A DNA stretch of 38,268 nucleotides from an uncultured Clostridia bacterium (GCA_944376455.1 CALWCO010000013.1:1-38268); one strand, 5' to 3'. Counted from the stretch's first letter, positions 17,118 through 25,411 are shown. Notes: generated from the letters alone by a model not told the origin. Translations and numbers: made by a program.

Positions 17118-17240
17118 ACGCCGAAAACGGCGTGCGGAAACGGATCCGTCATCGGACGGCGGGCTCGCCGTTTTGGCGCAAGGTCGCTTAAAAGACGGTT
17201 TTTGCCGTCGGAAAAAGGGAAAAGGACGGCCTCTGCCGTC
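17118..17240. repeat. Cluster of five short hairpins between the helicase and the MBL gene
   Basis: Inverted repeats at 17118-17133 (ACGCCG/CGGCGT, loop AAAA), 17139-17148 (palindrome ACGGATCCGT), 17156-17171 (ACGGCG/CGCCGT), 17194-17209 (GACGG/CCGTC) and 17225-17240 (GACGGC/GCCGTC, loop CTCT). The last two share the string GCCGTCGGAAAA at their right edge, so they look like a short duplication. None has a good T tract on the plus strand. No gene lies in 17099-17281. Confidence 0.55.
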
Positions 17241-17281
17241 GGAAAATAAGAAATATCAAAAAATAAAAGGGGAAAATCGTT

Positions 17282-18010
17282 ATGGAAGTCATCGTTTTGG
17301 GTTGCAACGGACCGTATCCGTCTTCTTACGGCGCGACGGCAGGTTATCTCGTGCGGACGGACAAAGGGTTCATCATGCTGGACATGGGCAGCGGCGTGTT
17401 CGCGCGCATCGGCAAGCTCTGCAAGCCGGAGGAGATTTCGGCCGTCGTTCTGTCTCATCTGCATTTCGACCATATGTCGGACATGGGTGTGTTCAATTAC
17501 TATCTCGAAGTGCTTGCAAAAGCGGGAAAGTTCAGGGGGCGCATTCCCTGTTACGTCCCGCCCGTGGCGGAAGATATTGCCTTACTCGAAAGACAATATC
17601 CGTATTTCCGTTTCGTGGGGGTGAAAGAGGGCGGCGTCTATGAATTCGGCGGCGTACACGCCGAGTTCAGCCGTCTCAATCACGGCGTACCCAATTACGG
17701 CGTGCGCCTGACGAACGACATCAGCGGGCGGCGGTTGGTGTATTCGGGGGACAGCAACGAATGTCCCGCACTCAACCGGCTACTCCGCGAATGTGATTTG
17801 TGGCTGGGCAGTGCCCCGTTCATCGGCAAGGAATATAAGGGGGCGGGCGGACATCTCAGTGCGGAAAAAATGGAAGATCTGGCCGTTAAATATCAGATCA
17901 GAGCCGTTCTCACGCATCTTTGCCCGATGCACACCGAAAAGGATTACGAAAACGCCGTCTTTAACGACCGCGTGCAGATCGCCAAGGCGTTCAAGAGTTA
18001 TGAAGTCTGA
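17282..18010 (+). CDS. MBL-fold metallo-hydrolase, YhfI/RNase Z-like
   Basis: A 242-residue cytoplasmic protein (no signal or membrane segment) of the metallo-beta-lactamase fold. The metal motif is H59-L-H61-F-D63-H64 in SHLHFDHMSD. Further elements are LNHGVPNYG, VYSGDSNECPAL (second metal Asp) and LTHLCPMHTEKD near the end. The opening MEVIVLGCNGPYPS and the overall length match the B. subtilis YhfI group, related to RNase Z and phosphodiesterases; their substrate is not established. It ends 41 nt before comEC, so it is probably in the same transcript as comEC and holA. The ribosome binding site (AAGGGGAAAA) is mediocre. Family call is strong. Confidence 0.9.
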   Translation: MEVIVLGCNGPYPSSYGATAGYLVRTDKGFIMLDMGSGVFARIGKLCKPEEISAVVLSHLHFDHMSDMGVFNYYLEVLAKAGKFRGRIPCYVPPVAEDIALLERQYPYFRFVGVKEGGVYEFGGVHAEFSRLNHGVPNYGVRLTNDISGRRLVYSGDSNECPALNRLLRECDLWLGSAPFIGKEYKGAGGHLSAEKMEDLAVKYQIRAVLTHLCPMHTEKDYENAVFNDRVQIAKAFKSYEV

Positions 18011-18051
18011 TACATAATCCGTTTGCGCGGTAAGACACAAAAGAAAGTCAT

Positions 18052-20106
18052 ATGTTCGGGACACGAAGAGAAGAGATCGAGAAAGAAAAGCACATCAATC
18101 TGCGTCCGTTCGCCCTTTCGGCGGCGGCGTTGGCCGCCGGCGCGGGTTTTTGCTATGCGGCGCTCTATTGCGGGGTGCATTTTCTTTGGTCTCTTCTCTT
18201 TTTCATTCCGCTCGTTTTGTGGGTGCTGTTTGCCCGCTGCGGGAAACGTATACGTGCGATCGCGTATGCCTTTCTCTGTCTTGCCCTGCTCGGCGTGGGC
18301 ATGGGCGGGTTTGCTTTGCGCATGGAGGCGTATTCCGCACAGACTTTCCGTGAAGGGGAATACGCTTTTGTCGGAACGATATCCGAGCTGACGGCGACGC
18401 AGGAGGGCTACACCCGTGTTTTGCTGACCGATGTGACCGCCGACGGACGCGCGCTGGACGGCAACGCGACGGTTTATTTTTATGCGTCCCTCAAAAACGG
18501 TGAAGAGGGGATGAAAGTTGCCTTTACGGGAAAACTTTCTCCCGCGGGCAGTGCCTTGCGATACGGCTCTTTCCGCGCGGATATGGTATTGAGCAATATC
18601 AAATATACGGTGACTTGCTACGCCGCGCCCGTCTATGTCGGCGACGGCGGGAATATCTTCACGTCTGTGCGCACGCGCATACGTTCGGTATTGTATGCAT
18701 CCCTGGACGAAGAAGAGGCCGCCCTTGCTTATGCTCTCACGACGGGAAACACGGACGGGATCGAAGAGGGACTCATGGAGTCCGTCCGCTATGGCGGTGT
18801 CGCGCATATCTTTGCCGTTTCGGGTCTGCACATCGGCATCGTATACGGCGCATTGGCGTTCTTGTTCAAAAAACTTCGCGCGCCGCGTTGGTTGCGTTTG
18901 CCGATCCCGCTTGTCGCGGCCTTTCTTTTTTGCGGCGTGTGCGGATTTTCCGCTTCCGCCTTGCGCGCGTTCCTCATCTGTCTGGCCTTTGCGCTTTGTC
19001 CCGTTTTCGGCGTGAGACGGGACGGCATAGAGGGCGCGGGGTTTGCCTGTGCGATCATTCTTTTGATGAATCCCGTGCATCTTTTGTCCGTCGGGTTTCA
19101 GTTGTCCATGGCAGCATATCTGTCCATCGTGGCGCTCGCGCCCGCTTTTGAACGCGGGACAGCGGGAATTTTGCGCAAAGCTCCTGTCCTGAAAAAGCCG
19201 CTTTCCGCGCTTGCCGTCGGTTGTGCGGTGCAGTTGGGCATGTTGCCCGTCATGCTCAATTCGTTCGGGTATGTTTCCGTGTGGGGGTTGCTCCTCAATC
19301 TCGCGGTTCTGCCGCTGTTTTCTCTTTTCTTCCCCATACTGCTGGCGGCGGTAATGCTGTCCTGTCTGTTTCCCGTCGCGGCACCCGTGTTTCTGTTTTT
19401 GCCGGGCAAGGGATTGGCTTTGTTCGCCGCCGTCTTCCGCTTCATCGATTTTTCCTCCCTGCTGCTCAAAGGGTTTGTCCTGTCTTTTGCGGCTTGCGTT
19501 TGTTTTTATCTGCTCTTGTTTCTTTGGAGCGGTCGCATCAACGTGCGGGAGGGCATGCTTTCTCCGCTCGCGTGTTTCCTGGCGGCGGCCGTGGTCGTGC
19601 AGGCGGTGCTCGTCAATTACATTCCGCCGCAGACCTGCCGCGTTGTGCAGATGTGTTATTATGACGATTATTGTTGCGCGCTGGTGCAGACGGAGAACGC
19701 GGACGTTCTGATCGTCAACGGCCGCGTCGATTCTTCCCGCCTGCAGACCTTTCTCTTTCGCCACGGCGCCGCGCCCGACGCGGTGGTGATCGCGGCCGAG
19801 AACGCCAACGCCGTTGCGGGCAGTCTGCTCTTTACCCCGTTTGAAACGGCCTATGTCCCCGCGGACGTAACCCTCGAATTGCGCACCCGCCGCACGGTGT
19901 CTGCCGATGTGTTTTCCGTGGACGGAGCGGACTATCGTTTCCATGCCGACGGGTCGGTTTCGGTTGTCTTTGACGATATAACGGGCGGTTTCGGCCCGAT
20001 CGGCTCGTCCGCCGCCGCAAGGGCGGATTTTACCCTTTTCCCCGCAGAGGGGCGCGACGGGTTGATTTTTCGGATGGAAAGTGGTATACTTTCCGTAAAC
20101 CGTTGA
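18052..20106 (+). CDS. comEC: ComEC/Rec2 competence channel with degenerate hydrolase domain
   Basis: A 684-residue polytopic protein, the inner-membrane channel that carries single-stranded DNA into the cell during transformation. Order: two N-terminal membrane segments, a soluble DUF4131 OB-like domain (about residues 100-200), then the competence domain (about 220-490) with the signature HIFAVSGLHIGIVYG and about seven membrane segments. The C-terminal region (about 520-684) aligns in outline with the usual ComEC metallo-beta-lactamase domain (RVVQMCYYDDYCCALVQ, then DVLIVNG), but where HxHxDH should be it reads AENANAVAG, and the rest is short. The nuclease-like activity should be lost. 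holA follows, the common Bacillota order. The ribosome binding site is poor, which may reflect coupling to the upstream gene. Confidence 0.92.
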   Translation: MFGTRREEIEKEKHINLRPFALSAAALAAGAGFCYAALYCGVHFLWSLLFFIPLVLWVLFARCGKRIRAIAYAFLCLALLGVGMGGFALRMEAYSAQTFREGEYAFVGTISELTATQEGYTRVLLTDVTADGRALDGNATVYFYASLKNGEEGMKVAFTGKLSPAGSALRYGSFRADMVLSNIKYTVTCYAAPVYVGDGGNIFTSVRTRIRSVLYASLDEEEAALAYALTTGNTDGIEEGLMESVRYGGVAHIFAVSGLHIGIVYGALAFLFKKLRAPRWLRLPIPLVAAFLFCGVCGFSASALRAFLICLAFALCPVFGVRRDGIEGAGFACAIILLMNPVHLLSVGFQLSMAAYLSIVALAPAFERGTAGILRKAPVLKKPLSALAVGCAVQLGMLPVMLNSFGYVSVWGLLLNLAVLPLFSLFFPILLAAVMLSCLFPVAAPVFLFLPGKGLALFAAVFRFIDFSSLLLKGFVLSFAACVCFYLLLFLWSGRINVREGMLSPLACFLAAAVVVQAVLVNYIPPQTCRVVQMCYYDDYCCALVQTENADVLIVNGRVDSSRLQTFLFRHGAAPDAVVIAAENANAVAGSLLFTPFETAYVPADVTLELRTRRTVSADVFSVDGADYRFHADGSVSVVFDDITGGFGPIGSSAAARADFTLFPAEGRDGLIFRMESGILSVNR

Positions 20107-20260
20107 AATTTCTTTCTCAAAGTTTTTCCGAAACCGTGATAAGGATGCGGGAAAAAGAAAACCGGAACGGAAAGAACAAAGGACGGAGAGTGTGACGGAG
20201 AGAACAAGGATATGAGGACGGACAAAGGGTCGTTCAGAGCATGAAAGGAGCCGAGCGGAC

Positions 20261-21259
20261 ATGAAATTTACGGCATTGAAAAAACATTTACAGAGCGAAG
20301 GCGTGCAACCCGTCTATCTGTTGGAGGGGGAAGAACTCTATTTCCGTGACAAGGGCGCGGAAATGATCAAGTCCGCCTGCCTTTCGCAACCGCAACTCAA
20401 CTATGTTTCGTTCGACGGCACGGCGATGAAGGGGGATAAAATTGCCCGCATCGCCGAAGCGGTCTGTGCTTTTCCCTTTTTAAGCAAGAAACGCGTGGTG
20501 CTCGTGAGTGAATTTTACCCGTCCGAGCGGGAGTATGAAACCTATCTCAAACCGCTCTTTGCCCGTCCCGTCGAAACCTCGGTCCTTATCCTCGTCAATT
20601 CGGGCATGGGTAAGCCGAAAACGGGCGCTTGCGATTGGAAGAAAAAGCCCAACGTAACGTTTGTGGATTGCGGTCGGGCGGAAGAGCAGGACGCGGTAAA
20701 ATGGGTATATCTCACCTTGCGGGCGGCAGGGATCGCCGCGGACGGAAAGGTCTGTTCGGACATCGTGCGCTATTGCAACGGCGACATGGCGCGCATCGCG
20801 GGGGAGACGGAAAAACTGAAAGCCTATGCCGACGGCGGCGGAACCCTTACGAGCGAAGTCGTGGACGCACTGGTGTATCGGGATTCGGAGTACAAATTAT
20901 ACGAACTTTCGCAGGCGGCGGCGCGCAAGGATTATACCCGTTTCGTCGAGATCATGGACGGTATGGTGGGAAAGGGGTATGACGAAAATGCCTTTCTCAA
21001 TGCCCTGTGCGCGCACTTCCGCACCCTTTTCGAGGTGTCGGCCTTCAAGGGAAGCGATCTGCAGGCGGCGCAGGCGTTGGGCATGAAGGAATATGCCGTC
21101 AGAAAGAGCCGCGAACAGGCGGCGCGCTTTCCCGCGGACACGCTCGGCGGATACTATGCCGACCTGTACGAAGCGCTTGCAACGGCGCGCGCGGGAGAAA
21201 TCACCTTTCCCGCGGCCCTTGAAACGGCGATCGGGAAAATATTTTTCAAAACCTATTGA
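20261..21259 (+). CDS. holA: DNA polymerase III subunit delta
   Basis: A 332-residue HolA, the delta subunit of the clamp loader, which opens the beta sliding clamp at the replication fork. N-terminal region QPVYLLEGEELYFRDKGAEM (residues 16-35) is the family signature, followed by the degenerate AAA-like domain with FPFLSKKRVVLVSEF (about 72-86), the middle helical domain, and the C-terminal oligomerisation domain with a characteristic L-x2-A-Y-FRTLFEVS pattern near residue 245-260. Length is normal. An AAAGGAG site precedes the ATG. The 154 nt between comEC and holA are purine-rich on the plus strand with GGACGGA-like repeats and no obvious terminator, so co-transcription with comEC is plausible. 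Confidence 0.93.
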   Translation: MKFTALKKHLQSEGVQPVYLLEGEELYFRDKGAEMIKSACLSQPQLNYVSFDGTAMKGDKIARIAEAVCAFPFLSKKRVVLVSEFYPSEREYETYLKPLFARPVETSVLILVNSGMGKPKTGACDWKKKPNVTFVDCGRAEEQDAVKWVYLTLRAAGIAADGKVCSDIVRYCNGDMARIAGETEKLKAYADGGGTLTSEVVDALVYRDSEYKLYELSQAAARKDYTRFVEIMDGMVGKGYDENAFLNALCAHFRTLFEVSAFKGSDLQAAQALGMKEYAVRKSREQAARFPADTLGGYYADLYEALATARAGEITFPAALETAIGKIFFKTY

Positions 21260-21267
21260 ATTTTATT

Positions 21268-21295
21268 TTGATTTTTTGCGTTTTTTCTATATAAT
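21268..21295 (+). promoter_or_regulatory. Predicted promoter of cdaA
   Basis: TTGATT (21268-21273) and an exact TATAAT (21290-21295) with a 16 bp spacer. Transcription begins near 21302, giving a leader of about 100 nt that is much richer in GC than the promoter. Confidence 0.7.
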
Positions 21296-21334
21296 GATAC
21301 TATAAGAAATTTTTTCGCGCGCATACGTGGCGAA

Positions 21335-21405
21335 GACCGTTCGCCGTCCCGCGGGGGAACGGCGGAAGGCAAAACCGTGCGCACGGTGCAGGAGGGATAT
21401 AAGAC
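21335..21405 (+). promoter_or_regulatory. Structured GC-rich leader of cdaA
   Basis: The leader contains a hairpin built from CCGTTC and GAACGG (about 21339-21363) and a perfect 14 bp palindrome ACCGTGCGCACGGT at 21374-21387, right next to the AGGAGGG ribosome binding site. It does not match the known c-di-AMP (ydaO) riboswitch as far as I can read it. Function unknown. Confidence 0.4.
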
Positions 21406-22242
21406 ATGACATGGGAAGAGATCGCCGACGCGTTCGTCGGCGTGTTCACCGGTTTTTCGCCCGTCTATCTTTTGGAAACCGTTCTGATTTTTCTGCTCAT
21501 CTATTATGTTTTCAAAGTATTGAAAAATAACGACGCCAACCGGCTGATCGTCATCTATGTGGTCGTCATCGTGCTCATGGGCGTGCTTTGCCTCTTTGTC
21601 AAAGAGTCGGGGCTGGTGCTCTTCCTGTTGGCGCTGTTTTTGCTTTCCATGTTTATGCTCCTGTTGTTCAGCCTGGAAATCAAACGCACCATCCGCGATC
21701 GTAAAAACGGCGCGCCAACCGGCAATGCGGTCATGAGCTGGACGCGGCCCGAAACGGAGGCGTGCATCGAGTCGATCATCAAAGCGTTGCAGAATATGTC
21801 CAAAAACGACATCGGCGCGCTCGTCGTCCTCTCCAACGGCAACCTGCCCAAACAGATTCTGGAAAGCGGCACCATGCTCGACGCGGACATTTCCCAACAG
21901 CTCATCGAAGGGGTGTTTTTCCCCAAGGCGCCCTTGCACGACGGCGCCATGATCATCGAAGAGCATAAGATCCTCGCGGCGGGGTGCTTCCTGCCCCTGA
22001 CGCAGAACAATGAAAAATATCCAAAGGATCTGGGCACGCGCCACCGCGCGGGCATCGGCATCACCGAAGTCACCAACGTCACCGCGCTCATCGTGTCCGA
22101 AGAGACGGGCATCATCTCCATCGTCAAGCAGGGCAAAATCACCCGTTACGCCGACTATAATATGCTCCGTGCCGTTCTGCAGGAATATTACTGGAAAGAT
22201 TTCACCGCGCAATCGGGGCATAAAAAGAGTGCGGGAAAATAA
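21406..22242 (+). CDS. cdaA: Diadenylate cyclase CdaA
   Basis: A 278-residue membrane-bound enzyme that joins two ATP into the second messenger c-di-AMP, which controls potassium and osmolyte transport in Bacillota. Three membrane segments lie at about residues 20-38, 47-65 and 68-90, followed by the DAC (DisA_N) domain. Catalytic motifs are present: D179-GA in PLHDGAMII and G210-TRHR in LGTRHRAGIG. Length and order are those of CdaA (DacA). Usually cdaA is followed by cdaR (ybbR) and glmM. Here a 39-residue membrane protein gene follows instead, 30 nt downstream. The ribosome binding site AGGAGGG is strong. Identification is certain. Confidence 0.96.
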   Translation: MTWEEIADAFVGVFTGFSPVYLLETVLIFLLIYYVFKVLKNNDANRLIVIYVVVIVLMGVLCLFVKESGLVLFLLALFLLSMFMLLLFSLEIKRTIRDRKNGAPTGNAVMSWTRPETEACIESIIKALQNMSKNDIGALVVLSNGNLPKQILESGTMLDADISQQLIEGVFFPKAPLHDGAMIIEEHKILAAGCFLPLTQNNEKYPKDLGTRHRAGIGITEVTNVTALIVSEETGIISIVKQGKITRYADYNMLRAVLQEYYWKDFTAQSGHKKSAGK

Positions 22243-22272
22243 GGAACGCCGAAAGGGAGGTCATCAGGCAAT

Positions 22273-22392
22273 ATGAAGTTTTTCAAATGGCTCAAAGACG
22301 AAATCGTCAACAATGCGGGCATCTGCATTCTCGCCCTTGTGGTGGCGTTCTTCTGCGTCATCGTGTTCAATATGCTCGCCTGGACGCCGTAA
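22273..22392 (+). CDS. 39-residue single-pass membrane protein
   Basis: A small ORF of 39 codons with an ATG at 22273, preceded by AAAGGGAGG about 12 nt upstream. It encodes a short basic amphipathic start (MKFFKWLKDEIV) and one hydrophobic segment at about residues 15-37, ending LAWTP. It is tightly packed between cdaA (30 nt away) and the DUF1015 gene, whose ATG overlaps its TAA stop (TAATG at 22390-22394). That packing supports a real translated gene and translational coupling. No family is recognised. It could be a small membrane partner of CdaA or simply an independent small membrane protein; both are guesses. Confidence 0.6.
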   Translation: MKFFKWLKDEIVNNAGICILALVVAFFCVIVFNMLAWTP

Positions 22393-23612
22393 TGTTTACA
22401 CCCGATACCATCTGTATTCCCGATATTTTATTGCCCGCAAAATGCGCCGATCCCGCTTTCATGCGGGCATGGTCCGTCATCGCCTGCGATCAGTTCACGT
22501 CCGACAGGGACTATTGGGACGGCCTTGACGCGGAAACGGGCGACGCGCCCTCTGCGCGCAGGCTTATTTTGCCCGAGGTATATCTCAAAGACGCGGACGC
22601 CGCGCGGCGCATCGCCGTCATCGGCGAGAACATGGAAAAATACCTGAAAGACGGCGTTTTGCGCCGTTTGGATAGGGGGTTCGTCCTCACCGCCCGCACG
22701 ACGGCATACACCGATCGGGTGCGTTACGGCATTGTGCTGGCGATCGATCTGGAGGCTTATTCTTTTGACGCGTCGGCAAAAACCGCCGTCCGCGCCACGG
22801 AAGCCACCGTGCCCGAACGTCTTCCGCCCCGCGCGGCGGTGCGGCGGGGCGCAAAGATCGAATTGCCCCATACCATGCTCCTGTACAACGGGTCGCAAGA
22901 GGAGATATTGCAAGGAATCGTCGACGGGGACGTCGTCCGCGGAGATTTGGAAAAATTATACGATTTCGAGCTGAACCGCGGCGGCGGACACCTTTGCGGC
23001 TGGGCGCTCGGCGAAGAATTGTCGCGGGAGATCCGTCGGCGGCTGTACGCCGCCGCGCCGGACGGCTTCCTGTTCGCCGTAGGGGACGGCAATCATTCCC
23101 TGGCGGCGGCGAAACTGTGCTGGGAGGAGAAGAAAAAGACGCTCTCGCCTTTGGAGCGGAAGACCCATCCCGCGCGCTATGCGCTCTGCGAGGCGATCAG
23201 CGTGCATTCTCCCGCCCTCGCCTTTCATCCCATTCACCGCTTTGTCGCGGGCACGGACGCCGAGCGTTTTATCGGCGCGTTTATGCGCGAATGCCCGTTG
23301 CCTTTGGCCCGCGCGGGACGGATGCTGTCCTTCCCTGCCGATACGGACATCGTGCAGGCAATCGCCTTTACCGACCGTTTTCTGAGCGGTTACACGCGGG
23401 CATACGGCGGGGAGATCGATTATATTCACGGCGAAGACGCGCTTGCCGCGCTGGTGTCTGCGGCGGACGATCGGGCGGGGATACGCTTTCCCGCGATTGC
23501 CAAAGACGGATTTTTTGATTATATAGAGAAGAACGGGGCATTTCCCCGCAAGACTTTCTCCATCGGAGAAGGAACGGAAAAGAGATATTATACGGAGTGC
23601 AAGGAGATATAA
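22392..23612 (+). CDS. DUF1015 family protein
   Basis: A 406-residue soluble protein of the DUF1015 family, conserved but of unknown biochemical role. Recognisable features are the start FTPDTICIPDILLPAKCADP, the segment ERLPPRAAVRRGAKIELPHTMLL, and the conserved GDGNHSLAAAKLCW near residues 230-245, a probable ligand or active site because it is the most conserved part of the family. The start is the ATG at 22392, which overlaps the stop of the small membrane protein gene; the open frame continues upstream but without a suitable start signal. It ends 5 nt before the lysC ATG, so the two are one transcript and probably coupled. The function cannot be stated. Confidence 0.88.
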   Translation: MFTPDTICIPDILLPAKCADPAFMRAWSVIACDQFTSDRDYWDGLDAETGDAPSARRLILPEVYLKDADAARRIAVIGENMEKYLKDGVLRRLDRGFVLTARTTAYTDRVRYGIVLAIDLEAYSFDASAKTAVRATEATVPERLPPRAAVRRGAKIELPHTMLLYNGSQEEILQGIVDGDVVRGDLEKLYDFELNRGGGHLCGWALGEELSREIRRRLYAAAPDGFLFAVGDGNHSLAAAKLCWEEKKKTLSPLERKTHPARYALCEAISVHSPALAFHPIHRFVAGTDAERFIGAFMRECPLPLARAGRMLSFPADTDIVQAIAFTDRFLSGYTRAYGGEIDYIHGEDALAALVSAADDRAGIRFPAIAKDGFFDYIEKNGAFPRKTFSIGEGTEKRYYTECKEI

Positions 23613-23617
23613 ACGGA

Positions 23618-24952
23618 ATGTCTATCAAAGTCTGTAAATTCGGCGGCACGTCCATGGCGGACGGCAGCACCATCCAGAAGGTCGCAAACATCGTCAAGAG
23701 CGACAAGGACCGTCGCTATGTCGTGGTCAGCGCGCCCGGTAAGCGGTTCAGCAACGACGTCAAAGTGACGGATATGCTCTATGAATGCGCACGCGCCGCG
23801 GCGGATACGGGCAATTGTGCCGCGCCTTTTTCCAAGATCCGCCAGCGTTTTGAAAATATTGTGGCTGAACTCGGCCTGAAAATGGACATCGGCGGCGTGC
23901 TCGACGAAACGGAAAAACGCATCTGCGAAGAAAAGAGCGCCGATTTTGCCGCTTCCCGCGGCGAGTACCTGAGCGGCCGCATCATGGCGGAGCTTTTGGA
24001 CGTTCCCTTTGTGGACGCGCAGGACGTCATCCGTTTCAACGACGAAGGCACTTTTGACGCCGAGGAGAGCTATGCGCTCGTCGCGCGTGCCCTCGCGGAC
24101 AAGCCTTATGCCGTCGTTGCGGGATTTTACGGCGCATATAAAGACGGGAAGGTAAAGACCTTCTCCCGCGGCGGCAGTGACATTTCGGGCGCGGTGGTTG
24201 CCCGCGCGGTGCTCGCCGATCTGTACGAGAACTGGACGGACGTCAGCGGTTTCCTCGCCTGCGACCCACGCATCGTGGAGCGCCCGCAGGGCATCAAGGT
24301 GCTTTCCTACAAGGAATTGCGGGAACTGTCCTATATGGGGGCGAACGTCCTGCACAGCGAATCCATCTTCCCCGTGCGCGGCGCCAATATTCCCATCAAC
24401 ATTCGCAACACTTTCCGCGCGGAGGACGAAGGGACCATGATCGTACCGCTTTCCAAATACCGTTATACGGGCAATATCGTAACGGGTATTGCGGGCAAGA
24501 AAAACTTCACGGTCATCCACATTGAAAAATCCATGATGAACTCCGAAATCGGGTTTACGCGCAAGATACTCTCCATTCTGGAAGAGAACAACATCTCTTT
24601 CGAGCATATGCCCTCGGGCATCGACACGATGTCGTTGGTCATCGACAGCAACGTGTTGCAGTTGGGCATGCTCGACCGCCTGCTGACCGAGATCGAACAG
24701 ACGGTCAACCCCGATCACGTGCGGGTATACAACAATATCGCGCTCATCGCGACGGTGGGACACGGCATGTCTTCCAGCATCGGCACCTCGGGCAGACTCT
24801 TCAAGGCGCTGTCCGACGCCAACATCAACGTGCGCATGATCGATCAGGGCTCCTCCGAGCTCAACATCATCGTCGGCGTCGCCGACGAGGACTGCAACCG
24901 CGCCATCAAGGCCATTTACAACGAGTTCTTCGGCGAAAAGGCAAAAGCATAA
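23618..24952 (+). CDS. lysC: Aspartate kinase
   Basis: A 444-residue monofunctional aspartokinase that phosphorylates L-aspartate, the first step to lysine, threonine, methionine and diaminopimelate. The N-terminal kinase domain begins KVCKFGGTSMADG (residues 4-16) and includes FSRGGSDISGAVVARA with the substrate-binding Arg and the ATP-site residues (about 185-200). Two ACT domains form the C-terminal third (about 300-444), including NISFEHMPSGIDTMSLVID and the final INVRMIDQGSSELNIIVGV, which bind the feedback inhibitor. The ATG at 23618 is preferred over the upstream one because AAGGAGAT at 23601-23608 is 9-10 nt before it. Which amino acid inhibits it cannot be read from sequence. Confidence 0.95.
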   Translation: MSIKVCKFGGTSMADGSTIQKVANIVKSDKDRRYVVVSAPGKRFSNDVKVTDMLYECARAAADTGNCAAPFSKIRQRFENIVAELGLKMDIGGVLDETEKRICEEKSADFAASRGEYLSGRIMAELLDVPFVDAQDVIRFNDEGTFDAEESYALVARALADKPYAVVAGFYGAYKDGKVKTFSRGGSDISGAVVARAVLADLYENWTDVSGFLACDPRIVERPQGIKVLSYKELRELSYMGANVLHSESIFPVRGANIPINIRNTFRAEDEGTMIVPLSKYRYTGNIVTGIAGKKNFTVIHIEKSMMNSEIGFTRKILSILEENNISFEHMPSGIDTMSLVIDSNVLQLGMLDRLLTEIEQTVNPDHVRVYNNIALIATVGHGMSSSIGTSGRLFKALSDANINVRMIDQGSSELNIIVGVADEDCNRAIKAIYNEFFGEKAKA

Positions 24953-25075
24953 GCATAGGCATAAGCAAATCCGGAGCTGCCGAAGGCGGGCAAAGACGGA
25001 AGAAAGCGGAAGGGGGAAGAGAGAAAAAAAACGGTTTCTCCGTTTACAGAAGAATCAATCCATGACAAGATCATC

Positions 25076-25116
25076 CGCCCCCGGGCGCCTCAGGCGCCCG
25101 GGGGCGATATGTTTTT
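25076..25116 (+). terminator. Near-perfect 31 bp GC palindrome, probable terminator of the lysC operon
   Basis: Arms CGCCCCCGGGCGCCT (25076-25090) and its exact complement (25092-25106) around a single C, followed by ATATGTTTTTG. All bases of the arms except the innermost pair are G or C. It lies 124 nt after the lysC stop. The T run starts five nt after the stem, so termination is likely but not certain. Confidence 0.6.
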
Positions 25117-25126
25117 GACGGAAACG

Positions 25127-25149
25127 CCCGATGCGCGGGGCGCATCGGG
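25127..25149. repeat. Inverted repeat 10-3-10
   Basis: CCCGATGCGC (25127-25136) and GCGCATCGGG (25140-25149) with a GGG centre. No T tract follows on the plus strand. It stands 20 bp after the 31 bp palindrome. Confidence 0.6.
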
Positions 25150-25370
25150 GAGAAAAAGTACGGGCGATCGGCCTTCGTCGTGAAAGTTTTTCCTGGGTCA
25201 GGCTTGGCCTTGAACGGCCGGGGTTCCGGACTTGACTTTAAAGTTCCGCCTTCGGCGTTTGGACGTGAACGGGGGCATTCTGCCCGATTCAAATCGGCCG
25301 CGCGGATCGGCGGGGAAAAAATAATTTTTTTTTGATCTTGCGGCTGCGGTGAAAGAATGCGGACAACCGA
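25150..25370. other. Intergenic region without a recognisable gene
   Basis: Only short open frames are present and none has a start signal or family likeness. Short inverted repeats recur, for example GGCC-TTGAAC-GGCC near 25207-25220, and GACTTTAAAGTTC near 25234. Together with 24953-25075, which contains the hexamer-like run GCATAA GCATAG GCATAA over the lysC stop, about 600 nt separate lysC from the next gene. Confidence 0.5.
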
Positions 25371-25411
25371 AAAAAAAGCGGGCTCTGCCGAAACCGGCAG
25401 AGCCCGTTTTT
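25371..25411. terminator. Bidirectional terminator
   Basis: A perfect 12 bp stem CGGGCTCTGCCG (25379-25390) and CGGCAGAGCCCG (25395-25406), loop AAAC, flanked by a run of A on the left and T5 on the right. It can end transcription from lysC on the plus strand and from the 25561-26292 gene on the minus strand. Confidence 0.9.

Noticed and set aside
13070-17473. A 1467-codon open frame on the minus strand opposite the helicase gene
   Set aside because: It is the mirror of a GC-rich coding frame, its translation is rich in His, Arg and Gln with no known domain, and it crosses two real genes.
17998-20262. A 754-codon minus-strand open frame opposite comEC
   Set aside because: The translation is low-complexity Arg/Lys/Gln/His and has no motif; the plus strand encodes a clear ComEC.
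25200-25260. A decayed fourth copy of the 33664-34087 repeat
   Set aside because: Only the short string CTTGAACGG is shared; order and arms of the hairpins do not match.
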